This document shows, one piece after another, positions 54,901-62,107 of a stretch of 64,000 nucleotides of DNA. The position numbers and the translations under genes are program-made. The notes under the pieces were generated by a model. The model saw only the letters and a list, made by a program, of their open reading frames with translations. It was not told where the DNA came from and ran no database searches. Position 1 is the stretch's first letter. Every line of letters begins with the position of its first letter. Origin of the DNA: Elusimicrobiota bacterium (lineage in GTDB: Bacteria; Elusimicrobiota; Elusimicrobia; Elusimicrobiales; UBA9959); the NCBI GenBank assembly GCA_019135865.1, contig JAGVVD010000019.1, positions 186,001 through 250,000 of the forward strand, given 5' to 3'.

Positions 54901-56544
54901 ATGAGCCCGGCGGCCCGCGAACTGCTCTGGCGCAAGGCCGCCGTGCTCGGCAGCCTCTGGGCCGCTTCCGAGATAATCCTGGGCAGTTTCCTCAAGAACG
55001 CGCAGGTCCCCTTCGCCGGCGTGCTGCTGACGGGCATCGGGGTCGCGATACTGATCGCCGGCCACCGCCTCTGGCCCGAGAAAGGGCTGCTCTGGCGCGC
55101 GGGACTCGTCTGCGCCGCCATGAAATCGGTCTCGCCCAGCGCGATACTGCTCAGCCCCATGGTCGCCATCTTCGCCGAGGGGATGCTGGCGGAACTGGCC
55201 GTGCGATTTATCGGCGGCAATGCCGCCGGCTATATCGCCGCCGGCGGGCTGGCCATGAGCTGGGGGCTCGTCCACAAGATAGGCAAGCTCCTGCTCTTCT
55301 ACGGCCCCGAGTCGCTGCAGGTCTATGTCAAAGGCCTCGAGAAGCTGCGCGACTGGCTGGGCCGGCCGGGCGGAGTCTGGGAGCCGCTGGCCTTTCTCTT
55401 CGCCGTCTATTTCGCCGCCGGAGCCGCGGCCGCGCTGATCGGCATGAAGGCTTCCGCGGACGGGGAAAAGGTCCCCGTCAAGAAGCGCGCGGCGGACATT
55501 TTTAAACCGCGCCGCGGCGGAGAGGAGCCCGGCTACTATTCGGCGGCTTTCCTCGCCCTGCACCTTCTGGCCATAGCCGGGCTGATGACTTCCGGCCGCC
55601 TGCCGCTTTTCCCGGCGGCCGGCCTGAGCCTCGTATACGGCCTCGTCTGCGCTTTCTTCTACCGCCGCGCCTCCGCCCTGCTCTCCCGGGCGGGGCTCTG
55701 GACCGGCATAGCCGCGGTCTCGCTGCTGGCCGGCTGGCTGCTGGGCGACCGGGGTTCCGGCCTGCGCATGGCCGCGCGCGCTTTCGCCGTGACGCTGGGC
55801 TTCGCCGCCGTCGCGCAGGAACTGATGAACCCGCGCGTCAGGGCCTGGCTGGAAAAAGCCGCCGGCCGCGGCTTCTTCGACACGCTCGAATATTCTTTCG
55901 CCTCGCTGCCGCTGGTGCTGGAATCCCTGCCGTCGGGGCGCGACATGGCGCTTCGCCCCGCCGCCTCGCTGCGCACCGTCATAGCCCGCGCGCCGGGGTT
56001 GCTCGACTCCCGCGGGGCGCCGGTCTTCTTCGTGTCCGGCCCGAGAGGTTCGGGCAAAAGCACCCTGATAGCCGGGATGGCCGCCCTGATGCGCGAAAAG
56101 GGCCTCAGGCCCGCCGGCATACTGGCCGAAGGCCTGGTGGAGAACGGCGTCCGCTCGGGTTTCGACCTCGTCGACCTTTCGACCGGCGCGCGGACACCGC
56201 TGTGCCGCCGAGGCGCCGCTTCGCCGGTGAAAGCGGGGGAATTCGGCTTCTTCGCCCAAGGACTGGCGGCGGGTGAAAAGGCGCTCTCCGCGGAAAGCCT
56301 GCGCGGCGCCGACGCGGTCTTCATCGACGAGATCGGCTTCCTGGAACTGGAAGGCGGCGGCTGGGCCCCGGCCCTGGAGCGCATCCTTAAAAAAAGCCGG
56401 GTTCCCTTGATACTTTCCGTCCGCGACGAACTTTTCGCTCCCGTCGCCTCCCGCTGGGGAATAGCGCCGGCGGCCGTCCTCCGGGCCGGGACTTCGCCCG
56501 TTTCGGCCCTCGCTTCCGTTGACGGCCTCCTGACGTATTGCTAA
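54901..56544 (+). CDS. polytopic membrane protein fused to a THEP1-like NTPase domain
   Basis: The 547-residue protein has two membrane modules and a soluble C-terminal domain. Module 1 (about 1-185) has five or six helices reminiscent of ECF substrate-binding subunits. Module 2 (about 200-330) includes ARAFAVTLGFAAVAQELMNPRV and could resemble an ECF T component. The C-terminal domain (about 375-547) is a THEP1-type P-loop NTPase: Walker A GPRGSGKST (380-388), Walker B AVFIDEIGFLEL and a helix pair. It starts directly after the receptor stop codon. Energised inner-membrane uptake of the receptor's substrate is a plausible role; similarity to ECF modules is weak and by eye. Confidence 0.75.
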   Translation: MSPAARELLWRKAAVLGSLWAASEIILGSFLKNAQVPFAGVLLTGIGVAILIAGHRLWPEKGLLWRAGLVCAAMKSVSPSAILLSPMVAIFAEGMLAELAVRFIGGNAAGYIAAGGLAMSWGLVHKIGKLLLFYGPESLQVYVKGLEKLRDWLGRPGGVWEPLAFLFAVYFAAGAAAALIGMKASADGEKVPVKKRAADIFKPRRGGEEPGYYSAAFLALHLLAIAGLMTSGRLPLFPAAGLSLVYGLVCAFFYRRASALLSRAGLWTGIAAVSLLAGWLLGDRGSGLRMAARAFAVTLGFAAVAQELMNPRVRAWLEKAAGRGFFDTLEYSFASLPLVLESLPSGRDMALRPAASLRTVIARAPGLLDSRGAPVFFVSGPRGSGKSTLIAGMAALMREKGLRPAGILAEGLVENGVRSGFDLVDLSTGARTPLCRRGAASPVKAGEFGFFAQGLAAGEKALSAESLRGADAVFIDEIGFLELEGGGWAPALERILKKSRVPLILSVRDELFAPVASRWGIAPAAVLRAGTSPVSALASVDGLLTYC

Positions 56545-56550
56545 CATCTG

Positions 56551-56572
56551 GTTATTGGCATATGCCAATAAC
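56551..56572. promoter_or_regulatory. 22-bp perfect palindrome abutting the DUF134 gene
   Basis: GTTATTGGCAT followed directly by its reverse complement ATGCCAATAAC ends 1 nt before the ATG at 56574. It is a likely operator, probably for the DUF134 protein itself. The internal ATG at 56562 is in frame with the gene. Confidence 0.75.
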
Positions 56573-56573
56573 T

Positions 56574-56900
56574 ATGTCCAGACCCCGGAAATGCAGAAGA
56601 ATAAAGGATTCTCCCAGGTCGTACTATTTCAAGCCTTGGGCCGTCCCGATGTGCGAACTTGAAGAAAACGTGCTGCTGCTGGAGGAGTTCCAGGCGCTCA
56701 AGCACGCCGACCTCGATGGGCGGGATCAGGCCGCCGGCGCCGCCGCCATGGGCGTTTCCCGCCAGACTTTCGGGAATATTCTCGCTTCCGCCCGGAGGAA
56801 ACTGACCGATGCCGTAGTCAACGGCAAAGCCCTGAAGATCTCGAAAGTTCAGGCACGGACCGCCGCCGCGGAGGCAGAGATGGGACAGCATGGAAAGTAA
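56574..56900 (+). CDS. DUF134 family DNA-binding protein
   Basis: The 108-residue protein shows the DUF134 pattern: MSRPRKCRRI, a Cys-containing FKPWAVPMCELEENVLLLEEFQALKHADLDG and the helix-turn-helix AAGAAAMGVSRQTFGNILASARRKLTDAVVNGKAL. Family members are small sigma-4-like HTH regulators common in anaerobes near NifX-family genes, as here. Met-56574 gives the family's standard N-terminus. It overlaps the thioesterase gene by 11 nt. Confidence 0.9.
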   Translation: MSRPRKCRRIKDSPRSYYFKPWAVPMCELEENVLLLEEFQALKHADLDGRDQAAGAAAMGVSRQTFGNILASARRKLTDAVVNGKALKISKVQARTAAAEAEMGQHGK

Positions 56901-57315
56901 GAGATCTGCCGCCGGTCACAAGTCGCATTCCGGCTGCGTAGCCTGCGGGGCGGATAATCCTTTGGGGCTGAAACTCAAGTTCCTGCCGCAGCCTGACGGC
57001 TCCGTGCGGGCCGCTGTTTTCTGCCGCCGGGAGATAACCGGCTACGACGGGTTCCTGCACGGAGGCATAGCCGCGCTGATGCTCGACAGCGCCATGACAA
57101 ACTGCCTGTTCGCGAAAGGGATAGCCGCCCTGACCGCGGAATTCAATCTTAAGTACAAGGCCCCTGTGCTGATAGGCCGCGCGGCCGAGGTGACGGCCAG
57201 GCTGGAGAAGGACATGGCGCCGCTGTACGTGATGAAGGCCGAACTGCTTCAGGACGGCCAGGTTAAGGTGCAGGCCGAAGCCAAGTTCCTGAAGAATATT
57301 TTCCTCAAAGATTGA
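56890..57315 (+). CDS. hotdog-fold thioesterase (PaaI-like)
   Basis: The 141-residue protein has the hotdog thioesterase pattern GYDGFLHGGIAALMLDSAMTNCLF, with the conserved HGG-x-x-x-x-x-x-D, and an N-terminal CVACGADNPLGLKL segment with a CxxC pair. Such enzymes hydrolyse acyl-CoA or acyl-ACP thioesters. The substrate is unknown. It overlaps the DUF134 gene and precedes the DsrE gene by 16 nt, so the three form an operon. Confidence 0.87.
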   Translation: MESKRSAAGHKSHSGCVACGADNPLGLKLKFLPQPDGSVRAAVFCRREITGYDGFLHGGIAALMLDSAMTNCLFAKGIAALTAEFNLKYKAPVLIGRAAEVTARLEKDMAPLYVMKAELLQDGQVKVQAEAKFLKNIFLKD

Positions 57316-57331
57316 GAACCACGGAGGCAAA

Positions 57332-57652
57332 ATGAAACTCGGCATGATAATCACGCAGACGGATCCGGAGACCGTTTTCAACGCGCTGCGCCTGGCTCTT
57401 TACGCCGTGAAACAGGGCGACGAAGTGAAGGTCTTTCTCTCGGGCCGCGGCGTGGAGATTGACAAGATAGAGGACGCGCGGTTCAACGTGAAGGAAGAGG
57501 CGGAGAAGTTCCTCGCCGCCGGCGGCAAATTCCTGGCCTGCGGCACCTGCCTCAAGATCCGCGACTCCAAGGCTTCCGAGATCTGCCCGCTTTCCACGCT
57601 CAAGGACCATTACGAGATAGTCAGGGATTCCGACCGTCTTGTCACGGTCTGA
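57332..57652 (+). CDS. DsrE/DsrF-like small protein
   Basis: The 106-residue alpha/beta protein (MKLGMIITQTDPETVFNALRLALYAVKQGDEVKVFLSGRGVE, shown in the DsrE pattern) has CGTCLKIR, with two Cys that could carry persulfide. DsrE-family proteins are sulfur-transfer or sulfur-sensing proteins. It closes the DUF134 operon and lies 62 nt upstream of the Fur-family gene. Confidence 0.88.
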   Translation: MKLGMIITQTDPETVFNALRLALYAVKQGDEVKVFLSGRGVEIDKIEDARFNVKEEAEKFLAAGGKFLACGTCLKIRDSKASEICPLSTLKDHYEIVRDSDRLVTV

Positions 57653-57663
57653 GGTCCGCTCTG

Positions 57664-57693
57664 TTGACATACCCGCCCGGTGAAATGTATTAT
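57664..57693 (+). promoter_or_regulatory. promoter of the Fur-family gene
   Basis: TTGACA (57664-57669), an 18-nt spacer and TATTAT (57688-57693). The Fur box starts immediately downstream of the -10, so binding would block transcription. Confidence 0.7.
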
Positions 57694-57708
57694 TGAGAAT
57701 AATTCTCA
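57694..57708. promoter_or_regulatory. Fur box 1 (7-1-7 inverted repeat)
   Basis: TGAGAATAATTCTCA is a perfect 7-1-7 palindrome of the Fur type; symmetry extends to 57690-57712. It overlaps the transcription start region of the fur gene, implying autoregulation. Confidence 0.85.
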
Positions 57709-57714
57709 ATAACT

Positions 57715-58182
57715 ATGAGCCGCCATAAATACCACGATCCCAACTGCTGCTGCCGCCATATGCGCGGTCACGGGCGCAGGATGACCCCGGCCCGCCATGC
57801 CGTGCTGGACGCGTTGGGAGAGAGGGGAGAGCACCTGACGGCCGAAGAGGTTTTCAGGAGCGCTTCCCGCCGCTGTCCCGATATCGGTCTGGCCACCGTC
57901 TACCGCACGCTGGAGCTAATGACCAGGCTAGGCGTGGCCAGCAAGTTCGATACCGGGGACGAAAAGGCGCGCTACGAGCTGGCCGAAGGACCGAAAGCCA
58001 AGGGTCATCACCATCACCTGGTCTGCACCTCCTGCCGGCGCATCGTGGACTATAAGGATTTCATAAAGGAAGAGACGGAACTGCTCAGGAAGACCGAGGA
58101 GGGGCTCGCCAAAAAATACGGCTTCCGCATCGACAGCCATCTGATACAGTTCCACGGCCTTTGCCCGGACTGTCGTAAATAA
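57715..58182 (+). CDS. Fur-family metalloregulator
   Basis: The 155-residue protein has a Cys/His-rich N-terminus (HDPNCCCRHMRGHGRR), a winged helix (TPARHAVLDALGERGEHLTAEEVFRSA ... GLATVYRTLELMTRLGVA) and a dimerisation domain with HHHHLVCTSC and the C-terminal CPDC structural zinc site. Both flanking Fur boxes are identical, so it likely controls its own gene and the downstream cluster operon. Fur, PerR or Zur specificity cannot be decided by eye; the TGAGAAT half-site favours iron. Confidence 0.92.
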   Translation: MSRHKYHDPNCCCRHMRGHGRRMTPARHAVLDALGERGEHLTAEEVFRSASRRCPDIGLATVYRTLELMTRLGVASKFDTGDEKARYELAEGPKAKGHHHHLVCTSCRRIVDYKDFIKEETELLRKTEEGLAKKYGFRIDSHLIQFHGLCPDCRK

Positions 58183-58199
58183 TTTTTTTTCGGATTTAA

Positions 58200-58214
58200 T
58201 GAGAATAATTCTCA
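58200..58214. promoter_or_regulatory. Fur box 2 in front of the metal-cluster operon
   Basis: An identical TGAGAATAATTCTCA lies 20 nt upstream of the DUF5320 start codon. It places the NifX-MinD-NifU-Mrp operon under the same regulator. Confidence 0.85.
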
Positions 58215-58234
58215 ATAGCTTTCAGGAGGTGCTT

Positions 58235-58474
58235 ATGCCATACGGAGACGGAACGGGCCCCAACGGAACCGGGCCCATAGGATGGGGCAGGGGCCCCTGC
58301 GGACGCGGCGGCGCGCGCCGCGCCGGCGGCGGACCTGGCCGCGGGCCCTGGCCGGGCCGGCGCGGAATGTTCCAGGCCCCGCAGGAAGCCGGTCCGGACA
58401 GGACCGCGGAACTGGAGGCCAGGATAGCCGAACTGGAGAACCGGCTCGGCGGACAGAAAGACCAGGGCAGGTAA
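58235..58474 (+). CDS. DUF5320 family small Gly-rich protein
   Basis: The 79-residue protein begins MPYGDGTGPNGTGPIGWGRG, the DUF5320 signature. A Gly/Arg/Pro-rich middle and a short C-terminal coiled-coil (TAELEARIAELENRLG) follow. Family members are routinely encoded next to NifX-family and MinD-like iron-sulfur proteins, but their function is unknown. CAGGAGGTG gives a strong ribosome site. It is first in the Fur-box operon. Confidence 0.87.
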   Translation: MPYGDGTGPNGTGPIGWGRGPCGRGGARRAGGGPGRGPWPGRRGMFQAPQEAGPDRTAELEARIAELENRLGGQKDQGR

Positions 58475-58529
58475 AAACCACGGCGCGGCGCGGGGCCTTC
58501 CCCGCGCCGGCCGACACCATGGAGACGCG

Positions 58530-58904
58530 ATGAAAATAGGGATAACTCTCAACGACGGCAAAGGCCTCGACAGCGAGGTCTGCGCCCATTTCGGGCAGTG
58601 CAGCCATTTTCTGATAGTCGATACGGACGGCGAAAAGATAACCGCCTCCAAAGTGGTCGAGAATACGGCCGTGCACGGGGGCGGAGGATGCCAGGCCGTG
58701 GGCGAGATACTCAAGTACGGCATCACCCATGTCATAGCCGGCGGGATGGGCATGGGCGCGCAGAACAAGTTCGCGGCCGCGGGCGTGCCGATCTTCGGCT
58801 ACTGCGGCAAGGCCGGGGACGCCGTTAAGGAACTGCTCGTCAGCAAGCTGGGCGGCATAGACCCCTGCAAGGACCACGGCCACGACGGGGACTGCGCGCA
58901 TTAA
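58530..58904 (+). CDS. NifX/NifB-family (dinitrogenase iron-molybdenum cofactor-type) protein 1
   Basis: The 124-residue ribonuclease-H-like domain protein (KIGITLNDGKGLDSEVCAHFGQCSHFLIV) belongs to the family that includes NifX, NafY and the orange protein ORP, which bind iron or molybdenum-sulfur clusters. The C-terminus is Cys/His-rich (PCKDHGHDGDCAH), suggesting metal binding. It ends directly before the first MinD ATPase. Confidence 0.9.
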   Translation: MKIGITLNDGKGLDSEVCAHFGQCSHFLIVDTDGEKITASKVVENTAVHGGGGCQAVGEILKYGITHVIAGGMGMGAQNKFAAAGVPIFGYCGKAGDAVKELLVSKLGGIDPCKDHGHDGDCAH

Positions 58905-59744
58905 ATGAAGCTCGCCGTAGCCAGCGGGAAGGGCGGCACGGGCAAGACCAGTCTCGCCTGCGCCCTGGCGCGCGCCCTGGGTGGGCGCGCCGCCCTGCTG
59001 GACTGCGACGTGGAGGAGCCCAACGCGGGCATCTTCCTGAACCCCTCCATAGACTCCGAAACGACGGTCGCCTCGCCGGTGCCCGTCATAGACCCCGGCA
59101 GATGCAAGGGGCACGGGCGCTGCCAGGAGGTCTGCGAGTACAACGCGATAAAACTTTTCAACGGCGAACCGTTCCTCTTCGAGCATCTCTGCCATTCCTG
59201 CGGCGGCTGCGTGATAGCTTGTCCCGAGGGCGCGATAACCGAGCGCCGGCGGCCGATAGGCGTGACCCGCGCGGGGATGGCGGGGGATATTTTCTTCGCC
59301 GACGGCCTGCTTGCCATAGGCGAGGCCGCGCCGGTGCCGCTCATAAAGGCGGTAAAAAAGCTGGCCCCGCCGGACCGGGACCTTATCATAGATTGTCCGC
59401 CCGGCACCTCCTGCCCGATGATAAACTCCGTCAAGGACGCGGACTTCTGCCTGCTGGTCAGCGAACCGACGCCTTTCGGCCTCAGCGATCTCAAGATAGC
59501 CGTCGAGACTCTTCGCAAGATAGATATTCCTCACGCCCTGATCATCAACCGCTCCGACAAGGGCGACGGGGAGATGGAGCGGTGGTGCGCGGAGGAAACG
59601 ATAGAGATACTGCTCAAGATCCCTTTCGACATCGAGATAGCCCGCGCTTATTCCCGCGGCAAGACCATGCTGGAGGCCAGGCCGGAATACGCCGCCGCGC
59701 TGCGCTCCATCTACGCCCGCCTGAAGGTGGAGGCCGAAGCGTGA
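58905..59744 (+). CDS. MinD/Mrp-type P-loop ATPase with ferredoxin insert, copy 1
   Basis: The 279-residue protein has the deviant Walker A SGKGGTGKTS and LLDCDVEEPN. An inserted 4Fe-4S region follows (about 60-110, with CKGHGRCQEVC and CHSCGGCVIACPEGA), then the switch region IDCPPGTSCPM. Paired ATPases of this kind occur next to NifX-family genes in many anaerobes and in the Desulfovibrio ORP locus. It overlaps copy 2 by 4 nt. It is likely a cluster-carrying or assembly ATPase, cytoplasmic. Confidence 0.92.
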   Translation: MKLAVASGKGGTGKTSLACALARALGGRAALLDCDVEEPNAGIFLNPSIDSETTVASPVPVIDPGRCKGHGRCQEVCEYNAIKLFNGEPFLFEHLCHSCGGCVIACPEGAITERRRPIGVTRAGMAGDIFFADGLLAIGEAAPVPLIKAVKKLAPPDRDLIIDCPPGTSCPMINSVKDADFCLLVSEPTPFGLSDLKIAVETLRKIDIPHALIINRSDKGDGEMERWCAEETIEILLKIPFDIEIARAYSRGKTMLEARPEYAAALRSIYARLKVEAEA

Positions 59745-60601
59745 AACAGGTTCTCGTAATAAGCGGCAAGGGCGGCACAGGCAAGACCACGCTGGCCGGT
59801 GTTTTCGCGCGAATGGCCGCCCCCTGCGTCATGGCCGACTGCGACGTGGACGCGGCCGACCTGCATATCATACTCGCCCCGGAAAAGGCGGAGGAGAAGG
59901 ACTTCTACGGCGGGTCCAAGGCCCGGATAGACCCGGCCGGCTGCGTTTCCTGCGGGGCCTGCTTCAGGGTCTGCCGTTTCGACGCCGTCCGCGAAGACCC
60001 TTACACGATAAATCAGGACCTCTGCGAGGGTTGCGGCGTCTGTGTCTGGAACTGCCCGGCCAAGACAATAATTTTCGAGAAGGCCCTCAGCGGACGCTGG
60101 GGTATCTCCTTCTGCCGTTTCGGCACTTTCGCCGGGGCAAGGCTTGAGCCCGCCGAGGAGAATTCCGGCAAACTGGTAGCTCTTATACGCGCCGAGGCGA
60201 AGAAAGCCGCAGAGGCAGCCGGGGCGGAATGGGTGGTCCTCGACGGGCCTCCCGGCATAGGCTGCCCGGTGCTGGCCTCGATAGGGGGCGTGGACGCCGC
60301 CGTCGCCGTGGCCGAGCCCACGCTTTCGGGGATACACGATTTCACGCGCCTGGCCGAGCTGCTTAAGAAGCAGGGGATAAAAGGCCGGCTGCTGGTGAAC
60401 AAATGGGACCTCAACCCGGAGAAGGCGGAGGAGCTGGAAAAGCTCGCCGCGGGTTACGGCTTCGGCCTGCTTGGCCGCGTGCCCTTCGATGAAAGTATAA
60501 TAGAGGAACTGCTGGCCCGCAGGACCGCGGGGGAAGCCCTGCCGGGGCCGGCCTCGGCGGCGATGGAAGCCGCCTGGAAAAAACTTAAGGAGTCGATATG
60601 A
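59741..60601 (+). CDS. MinD/Mrp-type P-loop ATPase with ferredoxin insert, copy 2
   Basis: The 286-residue paralogue starts with GTG (VKQVLVISGKGGTGKTTLAGVFARM). The deviant Walker A and ADCDVDAADLH precede a ferredoxin insert (CVSCGACFRVCRFDA and CEGCGVCVWNCPAKT) and the switch LDGPPGIGCPV. It probably forms a heterodimer with copy 1, as these genes are nearly always adjacent (family knowledge). Overlaps of 4 nt on both sides support co-translation. Confidence 0.92.
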   Translation: MKQVLVISGKGGTGKTTLAGVFARMAAPCVMADCDVDAADLHIILAPEKAEEKDFYGGSKARIDPAGCVSCGACFRVCRFDAVREDPYTINQDLCEGCGVCVWNCPAKTIIFEKALSGRWGISFCRFGTFAGARLEPAEENSGKLVALIRAEAKKAAEAAGAEWVVLDGPPGIGCPVLASIGGVDAAVAVAEPTLSGIHDFTRLAELLKKQGIKGRLLVNKWDLNPEKAEELEKLAAGYGFGLLGRVPFDESIIEELLARRTAGEALPGPASAAMEAAWKKLKESI

Positions 60602-60978
60602 CCGGGAAAAACGCCGCCGACGAGCGCAAGATGAAACTGGAGGACGCGGTGAAGGACTACGCCGGCCGCCTCAACGACGCCGACGCGAGTTCCAGCGTTA
60701 CGGGCCCCTGCGGTGACAGCATGGAGTTCTACCTGAATTTCGACGGCGACAGGATAAAGGAAGTGCGCTACCACGCCGACGGCTGCGATATAACCCGCGC
60801 CTGCGGCGCCATAGTCGCTTTTCACGCCGACGGCCGCACCATCGAAGAGGCTTTCTTCATCTCTCCCGGACTGCTGCTGCGCACGCTGGGCAAGGTCCCC
60901 GAGGACCACAGGCACTGCGCGATACTGGCCTGCACCTCTTTCTTCAGGGCGGTGGCGGACCGCCTGCTCGAACCATGA
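60598..60978 (+). CDS. NifU/IscU-like iron-sulfur scaffold protein
   Basis: The 126-residue protein shows the NifU_N pattern with three conserved Cys: GPCGDSMEFYL, HADGCDITRACGAIVA and HRHCAILACTS. These bind a [2Fe-2S] or [4Fe-4S] cluster during assembly. The Asp after the first Cys-Gly is kept. Its start overlaps MinD copy 2 and its stop overlaps the ZIP gene. It may be dedicated to clusters handled by the MinD pair. Confidence 0.88.
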   Translation: MTGKNAADERKMKLEDAVKDYAGRLNDADASSSVTGPCGDSMEFYLNFDGDRIKEVRYHADGCDITRACGAIVAFHADGRTIEEAFFISPGLLLRTLGKVPEDHRHCAILACTSFFRAVADRLLEP

Positions 60979-61706
60979 ACGGGAACGATAATTTCGGCTG
61001 GATCGCCGCTTTCCCCCTGGCCGCGGCCGTCGTGAACGGCGCCGGCATCTACGCCATCTACTTCAACGAAAAGTGGGCCGAGCGCGCCAAGGGCTGGCTG
61101 ATGTGCTTCGCCGCCGGCGTGCTTATCTCCTCGCCGCTGATGTTCGCCTTCCCCGAGGCGGTCGAGAAGAACCATAACGCCGGCTTCGCGGCCCTGGCGG
61201 GCTTCCTTTTCATGTTCTTCAGCAACAAGATCATAAAGCACAGGGCCGGGGAACGGAACCTGGCCTTCGGCATCACGGCCGTCGAGGGCATCGCGATACA
61301 TTCCTTCGTGGACGGCGTCATCTACGCCGTGGCCTTCAGCGTGAGCGTTCTCATAGGCCTGGCTTCGGCGCTGGGGCTGGTCATACACGAGTTCGCGGAA
61401 GGCGCGATAACTTTCTCTTTCCTGCTCAAGGGCGGCATGCACAGGAAAAAGGCCGCCATGTTCGCTTTTTTCGTTGCCGCGCTGACCACGCCGCTGGGCG
61501 CTTTCGTCGCTTATCCTTTCGTCAGTGGTCTGGGCCCGTCGGTGATGGGTTTGCTGCTCGGGTTCGTGGTCGGCGTGCTGGTCTATGTCTCCGCCTCGCA
61601 TCTGCTGCCCGAGGCGCAGGAGCACGAGAAGGGCCATTCTACGCTGGCCTTCCTGTCGGGGGTGGGCCTGGCGATCGTTATGCTCTTCGCCAAGCATACG
61701 CATTGA
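60975..61706 (+). CDS. ZIP-family metal transporter
   Basis: The 243-residue membrane protein has eight predicted helices and the ZIP metal-path motifs EGIAIHSFVDGV (TM4) and VIHEFAEGAI (TM5). It would import zinc, iron or a related divalent metal into the cytoplasm. Its place in the Fur-box operon makes ferrous iron the likelier cargo (inference). The His-rich loop common in eukaryotic ZIPs is absent. Confidence 0.88.
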   Translation: MNGNDNFGWIAAFPLAAAVVNGAGIYAIYFNEKWAERAKGWLMCFAAGVLISSPLMFAFPEAVEKNHNAGFAALAGFLFMFFSNKIIKHRAGERNLAFGITAVEGIAIHSFVDGVIYAVAFSVSVLIGLASALGLVIHEFAEGAITFSFLLKGGMHRKKAAMFAFFVAALTTPLGAFVAYPFVSGLGPSVMGLLLGFVVGVLVYVSASHLLPEAQEHEKGHSTLAFLSGVGLAIVMLFAKHTH

Positions 61707-61763
61707 CCGGCCGGCCCCGCCGCGTCGTTTTGAGATTTCGGCATCAATAAAAGGAGAAAGAAT

Positions 61764-62084
61764 ATGAAAATATGCGTTTCGGCGATGGGCGGTTCATTGG
61801 ATGCCAAGGTCAGCGAGCGATTCGGCCGCGCGCCGTACTTCGTCATAGTCGAGAGCGACGATATGACCTTTACCCCCGTGCTTAACGCCGCCGAGAGTAT
61901 GCAGGGCGGGGCCGGTCCCGAAGCCGTCCGCCAGGCGGCGGAAAAAGGCTCGAAAGTCGTACTGACCGGCGACCTGGGCCCCAACGCCAGGAACGCTCTG
62001 GCCGCCGCCGGCATACAGGGCGTCACCGGCCTTAAGGGCGAGAAGACGGTGCGCCAGGCCGTAGAGGGATACCTGAAGAAATAA
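61764..62084 (+). CDS. NifX/NifB-family protein 2
   Basis: The 106-residue single-domain protein (MKICVSAMGGSLDAKVSERFGRAPYFVIVES pattern) has no Cys-rich tail, unlike copy 1, and is nearest in layout to the orange protein (ORP) and MTH1175-like proteins. GGAG is 9 nt upstream. It is separated from the ZIP gene by 57 nt and precedes the Mrp gene. Confidence 0.9.
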   Translation: MKICVSAMGGSLDAKVSERFGRAPYFVIVESDDMTFTPVLNAAESMQGGAGPEAVRQAAEKGSKVVLTGDLGPNARNALAAAGIQGVTGLKGEKTVRQAVEGYLKK

Positions 62085-62107
62085 ACGCCGTTTTCAAGGA
62101 GCTGGAT

